64,000 bases of DNA from Sphingobium sp. EM0848 (lineage in GTDB: Bacteria; Pseudomonadota; Alphaproteobacteria; Sphingomonadales; Sphingomonadaceae): positions 2,108,001-2,172,000 of the forward strand of contig NZ_JABXWB010000001.1 of NCBI RefSeq assembly GCF_013375555.1. The letters run 5' to 3'. Below, in pieces: positions 18,767-28,025 of this stretch. The notes under the pieces were generated by a model that was not told the DNA's origin, ran no database searches, and saw only the letters and a program-made list of their open reading frames with translations. Position numbers and translations under genes: made by a program. The stretch's first letter is position 1. Each line of letters begins with the position of its first letter.

Positions 18767-19447
18767 TTAGCTACGGACGTCCTGCTCCGTTACCGGCGCG
18801 ATCTTGATTTCGACGCGGCGGTTGGATGCCTTGCCTTCCGCCGTGGCGTTGGAGGCGATCGGCTGGGTTTCGCCAAAGCCGCGCGTGGCGATCCGCGCCG
18901 ACTGGACGCCATGGGTCGTCAGATAATCGCCCACGGCCTGGGCCCGCCGTTCGGAAAGCGCCTGATTATAGGCGTCCGTGCCGTCGCTGTCGGTATGGCC
19001 GTATACGTCGATATAGGTCTTGGGATATTGGGCCAGCACCGACGACACGTCGTTCAGCGTCGGCTGGAACTGCGGCTGAACGGCCGAACTGTCGGTGGCG
19101 AAGGTGATGCCCGACGGCATGCGCAGCAGCAGATTGTCGCCGTCGCGGATCACGTCCACGCCGCTGCCGGCGGTTTCTTCCCGCAATTTCCGTTCCTGCG
19201 CGTCCATATAGGCGCCGATGCCCGCGCCTGCGACCGCGCCAATGCCTGCGCCCAGTATCTTTTCGGTGCGGTCATGCCGCCCGCCGACCAGGTCGCCCAG
19301 CAGATAGCCGCCCAGCGCGCCGCCGATGCCGCCGATCGCGGCCTTTGAAATGGTGCGATTGCCGGTATTGGGATCGGTGGTGCAGGCGGTGGTGGCCAAC
19401 ATGGCGGCCAGACCTGCCGCGCCGATGATGCGATGAAAATTCCGCAT
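18767..19447 (-). CDS. OmpA-family lipoprotein with glycine-zipper domain
   Basis: 226 residues. The signal peptide ends at a lipobox (ATTAC). A glycine-rich stretch (AAIGGIGGALGGYLLGDL and GAGIGAVAGAGIGAYMD) forms a glycine zipper that can insert in membranes. The C-terminal OmpA domain contains DVYGHTDSDGTDAYNQALSE and RRAQAVGDYL, the peptidoglycan-binding signature. It probably ties the outer membrane to the wall. The ATG at 19447 is chosen: AAGGGA lies upstream and the signal peptide begins there. Confidence 0.9.
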   Translation of the reverse strand: MRNFHRIIGAAGLAAMLATTACTTDPNTGNRTISKAAIGGIGGALGGYLLGDLVGGRHDRTEKILGAGIGAVAGAGIGAYMDAQERKLREETAGSGVDVIRDGDNLLLRMPSGITFATDSSAVQPQFQPTLNDVSSVLAQYPKTYIDVYGHTDSDGTDAYNQALSERRAQAVGDYLTTHGVQSARIATRGFGETQPIASNATAEGKASNRRVEIKIAPVTEQDVRS

Positions 19448-19601
19448 GGATTGTGATTTCCCTTTCTCGTGCACCCGAACGGGACGAATGCACCCCCTAA
19501 TGGTTGAGCGGGGGCCTTTGTTCCACAGGCGAACTGAACTGTGGCTGATGGAACGGTTGTGAAATTGTAAGAATCAAGGTTATAGATGGCCGTTGACCAC
19601 C

Positions 19602-20918
19602 ATGGCCAATATCCCCCCGCACGCTCCGACGCCCTTTCCCTGGGTCGACCTCATCATCATTCTGGCGCTTGTGGCGCTGAACGGCCTGTTCGCCATGTCG
19701 GAACTGGCGATCGTTTCCGCCCGCAAGCCGCGGCTTCAGGCGATGGAGAAAGCGGGACGGCGCGGCGCGCGTTCGGCGCTGACGGCGGCGAGCGATCCGG
19801 GCAAATTCCTGTCCACCGTGCAGATCGGCATCACCCTGATCGGTATCGTCGCGGGCGCCTATTCGGGGGCCAGCCTGGGCGGCCCGACCGGCGAGCGGCT
19901 GGAAATGCTGGGCCTGTCGCCCAGTGTCGCGCAGCATATCGGCTTTGTGCTGGTGATCGGCCTCACCACCTATGCCTCGCTGATTATCGGTGAGCTGGTG
20001 CCCAAGCAGTTCGCCCTGCGCGCGCCAGAACCGATTGCGGTGCTGGTGGCGGGGCCGATGCTGTGGCTCGCGAAGGTCACCGCGCCCATCGTGTGGCTGT
20101 TGGACGGGTCGAGCGCGCTGATCTTCCGCCTGCTGGGCCTGACCCGCGAATCGGACAGTCATGTGACGGCGGAGGAACTGCACCTGATCGTGGCCGAGGC
20201 GAGCAAGTCCGGCGTGATCGAGGAAAGCGAGCGCGCGATCATTTCGGGCGTGGTCCGTCTGGCCGACCGCCCGGTGCGCGAAGTCATGACCCAGCGCATG
20301 GACGTCGACTGGATCGACATTCATGCCGATGAAGAGGCGATTCGCGCCAAGCTGCTCGATACGCCGCACACCCGGCTGCCGGTGGGCCGAGGCACGGTGG
20401 AGGACATTATCGGCGTCGTGCAGGCGCGCGACATCATGACGGCGCTGTTCCGGGGCGAAGGGCTGGATCTGGAAGCGTTGATGCGCAAGGTCGAGGTCGT
20501 GCCCGATCAGGTCGACGCGATGGACGCGCTGGAAGTGTTGCGCCGTGCCGAGGTGCCGATGGTCATGGTCCATGACGAATATGGCCATTTCGAAGGCATT
20601 GCGACGCCCGCCGACCTGCTGTCGGCCATTGCCGGTCATTTCGTGTCGGACCTCGACAGCGAGGATGAGCCGGATCTGGTCGAGCGGGAGGATGGCAGCC
20701 TGCTGGTGTCGGGCCAGATGCCGGTGGACCTGCTGGCGGAACGGATCGGCATCGACCTGCCCGAGGACCGCGATTATGCGACCGTGGCGGGTCATGCCCT
20801 GTGGCTGATGAAGCGGCTGCCTGAGGTGGGCGATTATATCGAGGATCAGGGCTGGCGCTTTGAGATTGTCGATATGGACGGCCGCAAGATCGACAAGCTG
20901 CTGGTTGCGGCGCGCTGA
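19602..20918 (+). CDS. CNNM/HlyC-CorC family transporter (DUF21-CBS-CorC)
   Basis: About 438 residues. N-terminal DUF21 domain with four hydrophobic segments (LIIILALVALNGLFAMSELA and GEL(V)PK-like IIGELVPKQFAL), then a CBS pair (REVMTQRMDVDWID, VVQARDIMTAL, FEGIATPADLLSAI), then the C-terminal CorC/HlyC domain (DYATVAGHALWLMKRLPEVG). Family members are linked to Mg2+ export or tolerance. An in-frame TTG lies 9 bases upstream of the ATG used. Confidence 0.9.
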   Translation: MANIPPHAPTPFPWVDLIIILALVALNGLFAMSELAIVSARKPRLQAMEKAGRRGARSALTAASDPGKFLSTVQIGITLIGIVAGAYSGASLGGPTGERLEMLGLSPSVAQHIGFVLVIGLTTYASLIIGELVPKQFALRAPEPIAVLVAGPMLWLAKVTAPIVWLLDGSSALIFRLLGLTRESDSHVTAEELHLIVAEASKSGVIEESERAIISGVVRLADRPVREVMTQRMDVDWIDIHADEEAIRAKLLDTPHTRLPVGRGTVEDIIGVVQARDIMTALFRGEGLDLEALMRKVEVVPDQVDAMDALEVLRRAEVPMVMVHDEYGHFEGIATPADLLSAIAGHFVSDLDSEDEPDLVEREDGSLLVSGQMPVDLLAERIGIDLPEDRDYATVAGHALWLMKRLPEVGDYIEDQGWRFEIVDMDGRKIDKLLVAAR

Positions 20919-20923
20919 TCGTC

Positions 20924-21724
20924 ATGACCGGCGCGGCGCTGGATGCGGTCGAGGGGCTGGTCAGGCGGGCGCTGGAAGAGCGCGGCGGATTGCTGACGGT
21001 CGGGCTGTGCGGGGCGCAGGGCAGCGGCAAATCGACACTGGCGGCCGGGCTGCGGCAGCGGCTGGAGCGCGACGGCATGCCGGTCGCGATCCTGTCCATC
21101 GATGATCTCTATCTGACGCGGGCGGAGCGGGAGGCGCTGGGCCGATCGGTCCATCCGCTGTTGCGCACGCGCGGGGTGCCGGGGACGCATGACGTGGCGC
21201 TGGGCCTGCGGGTGATCGACGCGCTGGAACGGGGGGAGACGGCCTTGCTGCCCCGGTTCGACAAGGCGCTGGACGACCGCCTGCCCGAGGATCGATGGGA
21301 GCGGGCGGCGGCAGGGACGCGACTGCTGTTGCTGGAGGGTTGGTGCGTCGGGGCACGGCCGCAGGAGGATGCGGCGCTGGAGTCGCCGGTCAATGCGCTG
21401 GAACGGGAGGAAGATGCCGGGGGCGTCTGGCGCGCTTTCGTCAATAGGACGCTGGCGGGCGACTATCAGGCGCTGTTCGGGCGGCTGGATCGGCTGGCGA
21501 TGCTGGCGGCGCCGGGCTTCGAGATTGTCCGGCGCTGGCGGACGCAGCAGGAACGGGAACTGCGCCGCGACGCGGGGAAGGGCATGTCGGATGCCGAAGT
21601 GATGCGCTTCATCCAGCATTATGAGCGGCTGACCCGGCATGTGCTGGACGAAATGCCGGGCCGCGCGGATTTGGTGATTGCGCTGGATGAAGAACGGCGA
21701 GTGTTGGGCGTTCGGGAGAAGTAA
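20924..21724 (+). CDS. P-loop kinase, D-glycerate 3-kinase-like
   Basis: 266 residues. Walker A is GAQGSGKSTLA, then ILSIDDLYLTRAERE, TRGVPGTHDV and LPRFDKALDDR, with a Walker-B-like LLLLEGWCVGARP. These blocks match the uridine/glycerate kinase-like group to which plant glycerate 3-kinase and bacterial YggC/YfdG-like proteins belong. The substrate is probably glycerate but could be another small hydroxy compound. Starts 6 bases after the CorC gene. Confidence 0.8.
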   Translation: MTGAALDAVEGLVRRALEERGGLLTVGLCGAQGSGKSTLAAGLRQRLERDGMPVAILSIDDLYLTRAEREALGRSVHPLLRTRGVPGTHDVALGLRVIDALERGETALLPRFDKALDDRLPEDRWERAAAGTRLLLLEGWCVGARPQEDAALESPVNALEREEDAGGVWRAFVNRTLAGDYQALFGRLDRLAMLAAPGFEIVRRWRTQQERELRRDAGKGMSDAEVMRFIQHYERLTRHVLDEMPGRADLVIALDEERRVLGVREK

Positions 21725-21787
21725 GGCGCCTTTCGGTAGAGTCAGGAGGTGGCGCGGTGTCGTGCGGCGCGCCTGTGGGGCTTGCCA

Positions 21788-21818
21788 GGGACTGTCATGA
21801 TTTCCGTGTGCGGCGAGG
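21788..21818 (+). repeat. Left terminal inverted repeat of the IS256-family element
   Basis: 31 bases identical to the reverse complement of 23118-23148. Confidence 0.95.
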
Positions 21819-21844
21819 CATAATGGGTAAGAAGGAGACCCAAT

Positions 21845-23107
21845 ATGTCACGACGCAAAGAACCATCGATACCAAACGACATTCTCGATCAGCTGCTGGG
21901 CGGCACTGACGCGGCCGCGGCGCTCAGCCAGGGCGGCCTGCTTGATACCCTGAAGAAGGCTTTGGCCGAACGGGCGCTTAATGCGGAGATGGATCACCAT
22001 CTTGGCCAGCAGGAGCAAGAGGGCAACAGCCCGAACGGCTATGGTCGCAAGACGGTGACGACCGACAGTGGGCGGATCGAGATCGAGGTGCCGCGCGATC
22101 GGGCCGGCAGCTTCGATCCGCAGCTGATCGCCAAATACCAGCGCCGTTTCCCCGGTTTCGACGACATCGAGGATTGGCAAACGATCCGGGGGATCGTTTG
22201 CTGACGAGACATCTCGATGTACGCGCGCGGCATGAGTACCCGTGAGATCGCCGGGCATCTGCGCGAACTATACGGCATCGAGGCCTCGCCCGACCTGATC
22301 AGCACGATCACGGACGCTGTGCTGGAGGAGGTCGCGGCCTGGCAGCAACGCCCGCTGGATCCAGCCTATCCGCTGGTTTTCTTCGATGCGATCCGGGTCA
22401 AGATCCGCGACGAAGGCATGGTCCGCAACAAGGCGATCCATATTGCCCTGGGCGTCATGGCCGACGGAACCAAGGTCGTCCTGGGGTTATGGCTGGAGCA
22501 AAATGAAGGTGCCAAGTTCTGGCTGCGCGTCATGAACGAACTGCGCAACCGCGGCGTCGAGGACATCATGCTGGCGGTCGTCGACGGGCTGAAGGGCTTC
22601 CCCGATGCCATCACCGCCGTCTTCCCGGAAGCGATGGTCCAGACTTGCATTGTCCATCTGCTGAGGAACTCGATGGATTTCGTGGCGTGGAAAGACCGCA
22701 AGGCGCTCGGGACGGCCCTGAAGGCCATCTACCGTGCCGTCGATGCCGCGGCCGCCGAGGAAGCGCTGACGGCCTTCGAAGCGAGCTTCTGGGGACAGCG
22801 CTATCCCGCCATCGGCCAAAGCTGGCGCCGGGCATGGCCCGAGGTCATTCCATTTTTCGCCTTCCCCGACGAAGTCAGGCGGATCGTCTACACCACCAAT
22901 GCCATCGAGGCCTTGAACTCCAAGCTGCGACGCGCTGTTCGTGCGCGGGGCCATTTCCCCAAAGATGAGGCGGCAACCAAGCTTCTCTATCTGATCTTGA
23001 ACCGATCGGAGAAAGAGTGGAAAATGCCGCCGCGCGAGTGGAACATGGCGAAGGCTCAATTTGCCGTTCTCTTCGGCGAACGCTTCATCAGGGCCATGAC
23101 GGCCTGA
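21845..23107 (+). pseudogene. IS256-family transposase, interrupted
   Basis: The two reading frames 21845-22204 (119 residues) and 22217-23107 (296 residues) are the N- and C-terminal parts of one Mutator/IS256 transposase of about 400 residues. The first ends after KYQRRFPGFDD, the second resumes at MYARGMSTREIAGHL; in intact relatives these are separated only by a few residues. The second part holds the catalytic region (FFDAIRVKIRDEG with the first Asp, LAVVDGLKGFPDA with the second, and TTNAIEALNSKLRR with the Glu). A roughly 43-base palindromic insert adds a stop and shifts the frame. Confidence 0.9.
22177..22201. repeat. Perfect palindrome interrupting the transposase
   Basis: GCAAACGATCC and GGATCGTTTGC, 11-bp arms, GGG loop. 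The insert is edged by GACGA at 22160-22164 and at 22203-22207, which may be a target duplication. Removing one copy does not restore the frame, so further small loss occurred. Confidence 0.8.
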
Positions 23108-23117
23108 TGGTCAACCG

Positions 23118-23148
23118 CCTCGCCGCACACGGAAATCATGACAGTCCC
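23118..23148 (-). repeat. Right terminal inverted repeat of the IS256-family element
   Basis: 31 bases, perfect reverse complement of the left end. Confidence 0.95.
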
Positions 23149-23730
23149 CGTAGAAACGATAGCCGGCTTCTGCCTTCGCTTTCGCGTGCAACGCCTTCTG
23201 CAGTTTCTGGACGCTTTTGCCGAGTTGATAGGTTTCCCAATCTCCTGCCCCTCACCACTTGTTGCGTTCATCTTGAACTGAGGCTCCTTCCCTCCACCGG
23301 CATTACCCGGCTTCCTCGGTACTACGGGCCTCTCCGCCACCCCATCGCGCCCTTCCCATCCCTCGCGAGCGTCCGGTTGCCGATCACTCGGCACGCCATG
23401 GGGCTTCCCGTGTTGCGTGCACTTTCCTTGCGTACATGCTGTCGCCACTACCCCGGTGCAGTAGACGGGCTCGAACGTCGCTCAGACTCGCCCATCCATA
23501 TCAGCCTTCCCCGTAAAGGTTGACGGGTCGGCCTGCACATCGGCATTTTCGAGGATTGCTCAGCGTTCACTCACGTTACGGCCTGTACGCTCGCACGATC
23601 ACCTACGTGACCGTCATCCGGGGGCTTCAGACATATCGTCACCTCCATGCCTGCCCCGGTTGCTTCCGGCTGGAGCATCGCCGGGTGGGCCTTTCACCCA
23701 CTGGAAAAGTGCCGCCTTTGCACGGCGCAC
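23149..23730 (-). mobile_element. Truncated 5' part of a group II intron with start of its reverse-transcriptase ORF
   Basis: Read on the minus strand, the segment starts near 23730 with GTGCGCC, the 5' consensus of group II introns, and continues with structured domain-I-like sequence. Close to the IS end the strand encodes DWETYQLGKSVQKLQKALHA and then KAKAEAGYRFY, the N-terminal start of a group II intron maturase. An upstream minus-strand frame contains PVVPRKPGNAGGGKEPQFK, commonly seen ahead of such ORFs. The ORF stops at the IS256 end and does not resume beyond the IS, so the RT, maturase and 3' intron domains are gone. Plus-strand ORFs here are shadows. Confidence 0.8.
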
Positions 23731-23815
23731 ACCATTTTTCGCTGTTCAGAAGCTTGTACCTTCTCGCTGAAAGTAGTCATTGACGGATGCCGTCCGTGAT
23801 CGGCTACATAGAGGG

Positions 23816-24274
23816 ATGCAGAACTCATCCCCAGATGAAGAGGCAGAGCCGAGCTATTTCGCCTATAGCGCTACACTCCGCATTCACGGGAATAGTTTGC
23901 CGAATGAAGAAATTACGCGGCGCATCGGAACGCAACCTTCACATCAACATCGCAAGGGCGACAGGCGTAGGCCCAATTCTCGACCTTACCTAACTGACGC
24001 GTGGCATCTTACCGCTGCCATTCCAGAAGAAACTGAACTTTCGGTGCACCTTCGCGAACTGTGGCGTTGGGTCCAGCCCCATGTAGAATATCTGCGTTCG
24101 CTTGAAGCCGAAATAGATGTATTTTGCGGCTACAGGTCGAACAATGGAGCTTCTGGATTCAGGGTCGAACCCGATGCATTAGAGATTTTCCGCGCACTGA
24201 ATATCCCGTTCGGCCTCTCGGTGATCGTTGATAGTTGGCTTGCACAGCGATTGGGTGAACCTACGATCCAATAG
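23816..24274 (+). CDS. DUF4279 domain protein
   Basis: 152 residues from the ATG at 23816. The opening FAYSATLRIHGNSLPNEEIT, then TRRIGTQPSHQHRKGDRR and the later strand AEIDVFCGYRSNNGASGF fit DUF4279, a small alpha/beta family of unknown function sometimes found near toxin immunity genes. GAGGG lies immediately before the ATG, closer than usual; the frame is open to 23780. Base composition is clearly less GC-rich than its neighbours, and it borders the intron remnant, so acquisition by transfer is likely. Confidence 0.75.
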   Translation: MQNSSPDEEAEPSYFAYSATLRIHGNSLPNEEITRRIGTQPSHQHRKGDRRRPNSRPYLTDAWHLTAAIPEETELSVHLRELWRWVQPHVEYLRSLEAEIDVFCGYRSNNGASGFRVEPDALEIFRALNIPFGLSVIVDSWLAQRLGEPTIQ

Positions 24275-24336
24275 AGGATTGTCCCATAAATAGCGGCGCA
24301 GGCTAGAACCCGGCGGTCCCCTCTCCACCCCAATCC

Positions 24337-25851
24337 TCACCAAGCCAGCCGATACTTCACCCCCATGGCCTGCGCCAGTTGCCGCTGCCGCCGCTCCACC
24401 GCTTCGCCGAACAGATCGACGTCCACGCCGCGCAGCCGCAATTCGAGGACATCGCCCTCCATCTCCAGCCGCGACGCCAGCAGCGGTCCTTCGACACCGC
24501 CCGACAGCCGCTGCCCCAAGCGGATCGCCAGCCCCCAGAGCATCGCCTGTTTCAGCGCCTCGGGCGGGGCCAGCCGCTCGATGCCGGGTGGTGTAGACAC
24601 CCCGCCGCCGAAATTGCTGTGCAGGGCCTGCGCCAGCATCGCGCGCTCAGACGCGGCAATACCCACCCAGTTGCTGTGGAGCGCGATCTCGACGCCGCGT
24701 TCCGACCGGAAATCGGGATTGGCCCGCCAGCCCACATCGGCCAGCAGGCAGGCCGCACGGCGGATGCGCCGCCAGGCGCTGCCATCCTCCATGAACAGGG
24801 GAGAAATCCAGCGCTCGATCATGTCGCCATGGCCGGAAAAGCGCGCCTGCGCCTCCCCCTCGGCCTCGGCGGCGACCAGCAGCGGGTCGTGCCTCTGGAT
24901 ATCGGGCGGCAAATCTCCGAACAACAGCCCTTCGCGCAGACCATAGGCCGACACCACCAGCCTGCTCGATTTCAACTGCCGCACGATGACGGAAAGCATC
25001 GCGGCAGCGTCGGGCAAGGTCGGCACGCGCGATCCGGTGATCTGGGGAATATCCTTGAACCGCGCCTTGTCGACATGGGAAATGATGCGGCTAAGCTGTC
25101 CGGCACGCTCGGCGGGCATCTCATATTGATGCACGACCGGAAGCGGGAAATGGGTCAGTTCCATGTCGAACCGCGCCAGCGCGCGCCATGACCCGCCGAC
25201 CATGTAGAAGGGCAGGCCCGGCTCCGCCTGCCAGCCGGCCTTGTCCAGCATCTTCCTGACCTGCCGCTCCAGCGCCGCCGAGCCCTTCGCCCGGATCTGC
25301 GGCAGGCGCAGCACCCCCAGCGGCAGGGAAATCGTCTCATGCACCGCCCCGTCGCGCACACGGGCCAGTTCCAGACTGCCGCCGCCCAAATCGCCAACGA
25401 TGCCGTTCGCGCCGGGAATCCCCGACAGTACGCCATGGCCCGCCGCCACAGCTTCCTGTCCGCCGGAAAGCAGATCGACGGTCAGCCCCATGGCGGCGGC
25501 GCGCTCGATGAATTCGCCACCATTGTCCGCGTCGCGCACGGCGGCGGTAGCGACGCAGCGCACCTCCTCCACATCCATTTCGCGACAGAGATGGGCGAAG
25601 CGCCCTACGGCGCGCAGCCCGCGTTCCATCGCGTCCTGCTCGATCTGTCCTGTCTTCCCCAGCGACGCGCCCAGCCCCGCCATCACCTTTTCATTGAAAA
25701 GGATGAAGGGAATGCGGCGCGGCCCGTCATAGACGACCAGACGCACGCTGTTGGAGCCGATATCGATGATCGCCGTCCGCGCCCGCGCATGTTCGGGCGA
25801 GGTGGCCATCGTTTCCGCGATGGCCCGGACCTGACTCAGCATGGAATTCAT
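24337..25851 (-). CDS. ppx: Exopolyphosphatase/guanosine pentaphosphatase (Ppx/GppA)
   Basis: 504 residues. The ASKHA fold's first phosphate loop is AIIDIGSNSVRLVVYDG and the second GIVGDLGGGSLELARV. The C-terminal half is helical with HD-like LLADVGWRANPDF. It releases phosphate from polyphosphate chain ends or from pppGpp. It sits 5 bases downstream of ppk, so synthesis and breakdown of polyphosphate are encoded together. Confidence 0.93.
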   Translation of the reverse strand: MNSMLSQVRAIAETMATSPEHARARTAIIDIGSNSVRLVVYDGPRRIPFILFNEKVMAGLGASLGKTGQIEQDAMERGLRAVGRFAHLCREMDVEEVRCVATAAVRDADNGGEFIERAAAMGLTVDLLSGGQEAVAAGHGVLSGIPGANGIVGDLGGGSLELARVRDGAVHETISLPLGVLRLPQIRAKGSAALERQVRKMLDKAGWQAEPGLPFYMVGGSWRALARFDMELTHFPLPVVHQYEMPAERAGQLSRIISHVDKARFKDIPQITGSRVPTLPDAAAMLSVIVRQLKSSRLVVSAYGLREGLLFGDLPPDIQRHDPLLVAAEAEGEAQARFSGHGDMIERWISPLFMEDGSAWRRIRRAACLLADVGWRANPDFRSERGVEIALHSNWVGIAASERAMLAQALHSNFGGGVSTPPGIERLAPPEALKQAMLWGLAIRLGQRLSGGVEGPLLASRLEMEGDVLELRLRGVDVDLFGEAVERRQRQLAQAMGVKYRLAW

Positions 25852-25856
25852 GAGGT

Positions 25857-27995
25857 TCAGGCCCGTCCGCGCAAACGCAGGGTTGGAATCGCTTCGCTAT
25901 CCAACGCCGCGCCCCGGCCCGACAACGAGGGGTTGGTCATGAAATAGCGGTGCAGGTTGAACGGCCGGTCGGTCGCCTCCACGCGATGATATTGGCCCTC
26001 GCTGTCCAATACCCAGCTCTGTTCGGTGTCGATGAGATTGGCGACCATGACCTGATCCAATATCTGATCGTGGACGGTCGGATTCTCGACCGGCGCCAGA
26101 AACTCCACGCGCCGATCGAAATTGCGCGGCATCCAGTCCGCCGAGCTGATATAGACCTTCGCGCCGTTATTGGGCAGCGTCTTGCCATTGCCGAACACGG
26201 TGATGCGGCTGTGCTCCAGGAAACGGCCGACGACCGATTTCACCCGGATATTTTCCGACATGCCGGGAACGCCCGGCCGCAGGCAGCAGATGCCGCGCAC
26301 GATCAGGTCGATCTGCACCCCGGCATTGCTGGCGGCATAGAGCTTTTCCATGATCGCCGGATCGACCAGCGAGTTCATCTTCGCCCAGATCGTGCCCGGC
26401 CGCCCAGCGCGGACATGCTCGATCTCCATGTCGATCAACTCGCACAGCCTGTTGCGCAGGTCGCGCGGGCTCATGACCAGCTTCTCCAACCGCTGCGGCT
26501 CGACATAGCCGGTGATGTAGTTGAACAGTGCCGCCGCATCCCGGCCATAGGAGGGGTCGGCGGTAAAGAAGCTCAGATCGGTATAGATGCGCGCGGTGAT
26601 GGGGTGATAATTGCCCGTGCCGAAATGGCAGTAGGTGCGGAACGCCTCCCCTTCCCGCCGGACGACCATCGACACCTTGGCATGGGTCTTCCAGTCGATG
26701 AAGCCATAGACCACCTGCACGCCCGCGCGTTCCAGCGCATCGGCCCACATCAGGTTCTGCTCCTCGTCGAAGCGGGCCTTGAGTTCGACCACGGCGGTCA
26801 CGGACTTGCCCGCCTCCGCCGCGTCGATCAGCGCGCGGATGATCGCGGACTGCTTGCCCGCGCGATAGAGCGTCTGCTTGATCGCCACCACATCGGGGTC
26901 GGACGCCGCCTGTTTCAGGAAGGACACCACCACGTCGAAGGCTTCATAGGGATGGTGGACGACAATGTCCTTCGCCCGGATCGCGGCAAAACAATCCCCC
27001 CCATATTCGCGGATGCGCTCGGGGAAGCGGGGGGCGTAAGGCTCGAACTTCAGGTCGGGCCGATCCTCCTCCACGATCCCGCTGAGGTCGCCGATGCCGA
27101 CAAAACCCTCGACCTCGGCAATGATCGCCTCATGGCCCTGGAGCATGTCCTGCAACATCTCCTCGACCGGCTCGGGAATGCGCTCCTCTATCTCCATGCG
27201 AATCACGCGGCCGCGGCGGCGACGCTTGATGGCGCTGCGGAAATAGCGGACCAGATCCTCCGCCTCTTCTTCGATTTCGATATCGCTGTCGCGGATGATG
27301 CGGAACACGCCGCTGTTGCGCACCCGGTATCCGGGGAAGAGATCGGCGGAAAAGCGCCGGATCACTGCCTCCAGCGCCATATAGCGTGCGATTTCCCCCG
27401 GCATCCGCACGAAACGGGCCAGCGAGGACGGGATCATCACCAGCTCGCGAATCGACGCCTTGTCCGACAGCCGCTCCAGATCGAAGACGATCGACAGCCC
27501 CTGATTGGGAATGAAGGGGAAGGGATGCGCAGGGTCCAGCGCCTGGGGCGTCAGGATCGGGAAGATCTGATTGAGGAAATGCTCGCGCAGCCAGTTTTCG
27601 TCAGGGGCATCCAGCGCGCTCGACGGGCCGATCACCTCGATCCCGACCTTCGCCAGTTCGCCGTGCAGCGCCCCCCATACCTTTTGCTGCGCGCCCATCA
27701 GCCGCGCCGTTTCCTCGGTAATGGCGGCCAGCTGCTGCACCGGGGTCAGCCCGTCGGCCGAGCGCAGGTCGACATCCTGCAACTGCTGCCCTTTCAGGCC
27801 CGCCACGCGTACGGAGAAAAATTCGTCGAGATTCGCGCCCGAAATCGACAGGAAGCGCAGCCGTTCCAGCAACGGATGGGCGCGGTTCATCGCCTCTTCC
27901 AATACGCGTTGATTGAACGCCAGCCAGGACAGCTCCCGGTTGAAATAGCGGTCGCCAGGCAGGGTCAGGCTGGAAGAGGGGTCAGCTTCGGCCAC
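25857..27995 (-). CDS. ppk1: Polyphosphate kinase 1
   Basis: 712 residues, typical. Begins YFNRELSWLAFNQRVLEEA, the family opening. The phosphorylated-histidine region is FGTGNYHPITARIYTDLSF; the second conserved block is RVEFLAPVENP. PPK1 transfers the gamma phosphate of ATP to polyphosphate at the membrane. Pairs with ppx downstream and with hdaA/DUF2066 upstream on the same strand. Confidence 0.95.
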   Translation of the reverse strand: MAEADPSSSLTLPGDRYFNRELSWLAFNQRVLEEAMNRAHPLLERLRFLSISGANLDEFFSVRVAGLKGQQLQDVDLRSADGLTPVQQLAAITEETARLMGAQQKVWGALHGELAKVGIEVIGPSSALDAPDENWLREHFLNQIFPILTPQALDPAHPFPFIPNQGLSIVFDLERLSDKASIRELVMIPSSLARFVRMPGEIARYMALEAVIRRFSADLFPGYRVRNSGVFRIIRDSDIEIEEEAEDLVRYFRSAIKRRRRGRVIRMEIEERIPEPVEEMLQDMLQGHEAIIAEVEGFVGIGDLSGIVEEDRPDLKFEPYAPRFPERIREYGGDCFAAIRAKDIVVHHPYEAFDVVVSFLKQAASDPDVVAIKQTLYRAGKQSAIIRALIDAAEAGKSVTAVVELKARFDEEQNLMWADALERAGVQVVYGFIDWKTHAKVSMVVRREGEAFRTYCHFGTGNYHPITARIYTDLSFFTADPSYGRDAAALFNYITGYVEPQRLEKLVMSPRDLRNRLCELIDMEIEHVRAGRPGTIWAKMNSLVDPAIMEKLYAASNAGVQIDLIVRGICCLRPGVPGMSENIRVKSVVGRFLEHSRITVFGNGKTLPNNGAKVYISSADWMPRNFDRRVEFLAPVENPTVHDQILDQVMVANLIDTEQSWVLDSEGQYHRVEATDRPFNLHRYFMTNPSLSGRGAALDSEAIPTLRLRGRA

Positions 27996-28025
27996 GTCTC
28001 TCTCATGGGTCAGACTGAAGGTCAG

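Larger units (their letters stand above)
21788..23148 (+). mobile_element. IS256-family insertion sequence, complete ends, inactive transposase
   Basis: A 1,361-bp element bounded by perfect 31-bp inverted repeats (21788-21818 and 23118-23148, both starting GGGACTGTCATGATTTCC from the outside). It carries one IS256-type transposase, split by a small palindromic insert. The bases flanking the two ends do not match over 8-9 bp, so the expected target duplication is absent: left lies just after the glycerate-kinase gene, right lies within a group II intron ORF. A deletion or recombination at one end after insertion would explain this. Confidence 0.93.

Noticed and set aside
21788..23148. Programmed frameshift in the transposase
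   Set aside because: IS256 enzymes come from a single frame, and the break contains an inserted palindrome and stop rather than a slippery site.
23056..23783. Open frames on the plus strand (about 168 and 87 residues) and a 130-residue minus frame right of the IS
   Set aside because: They are shadows across the structured 5' part of a group II intron; the minus strand has the intron start and maturase N-terminus instead.
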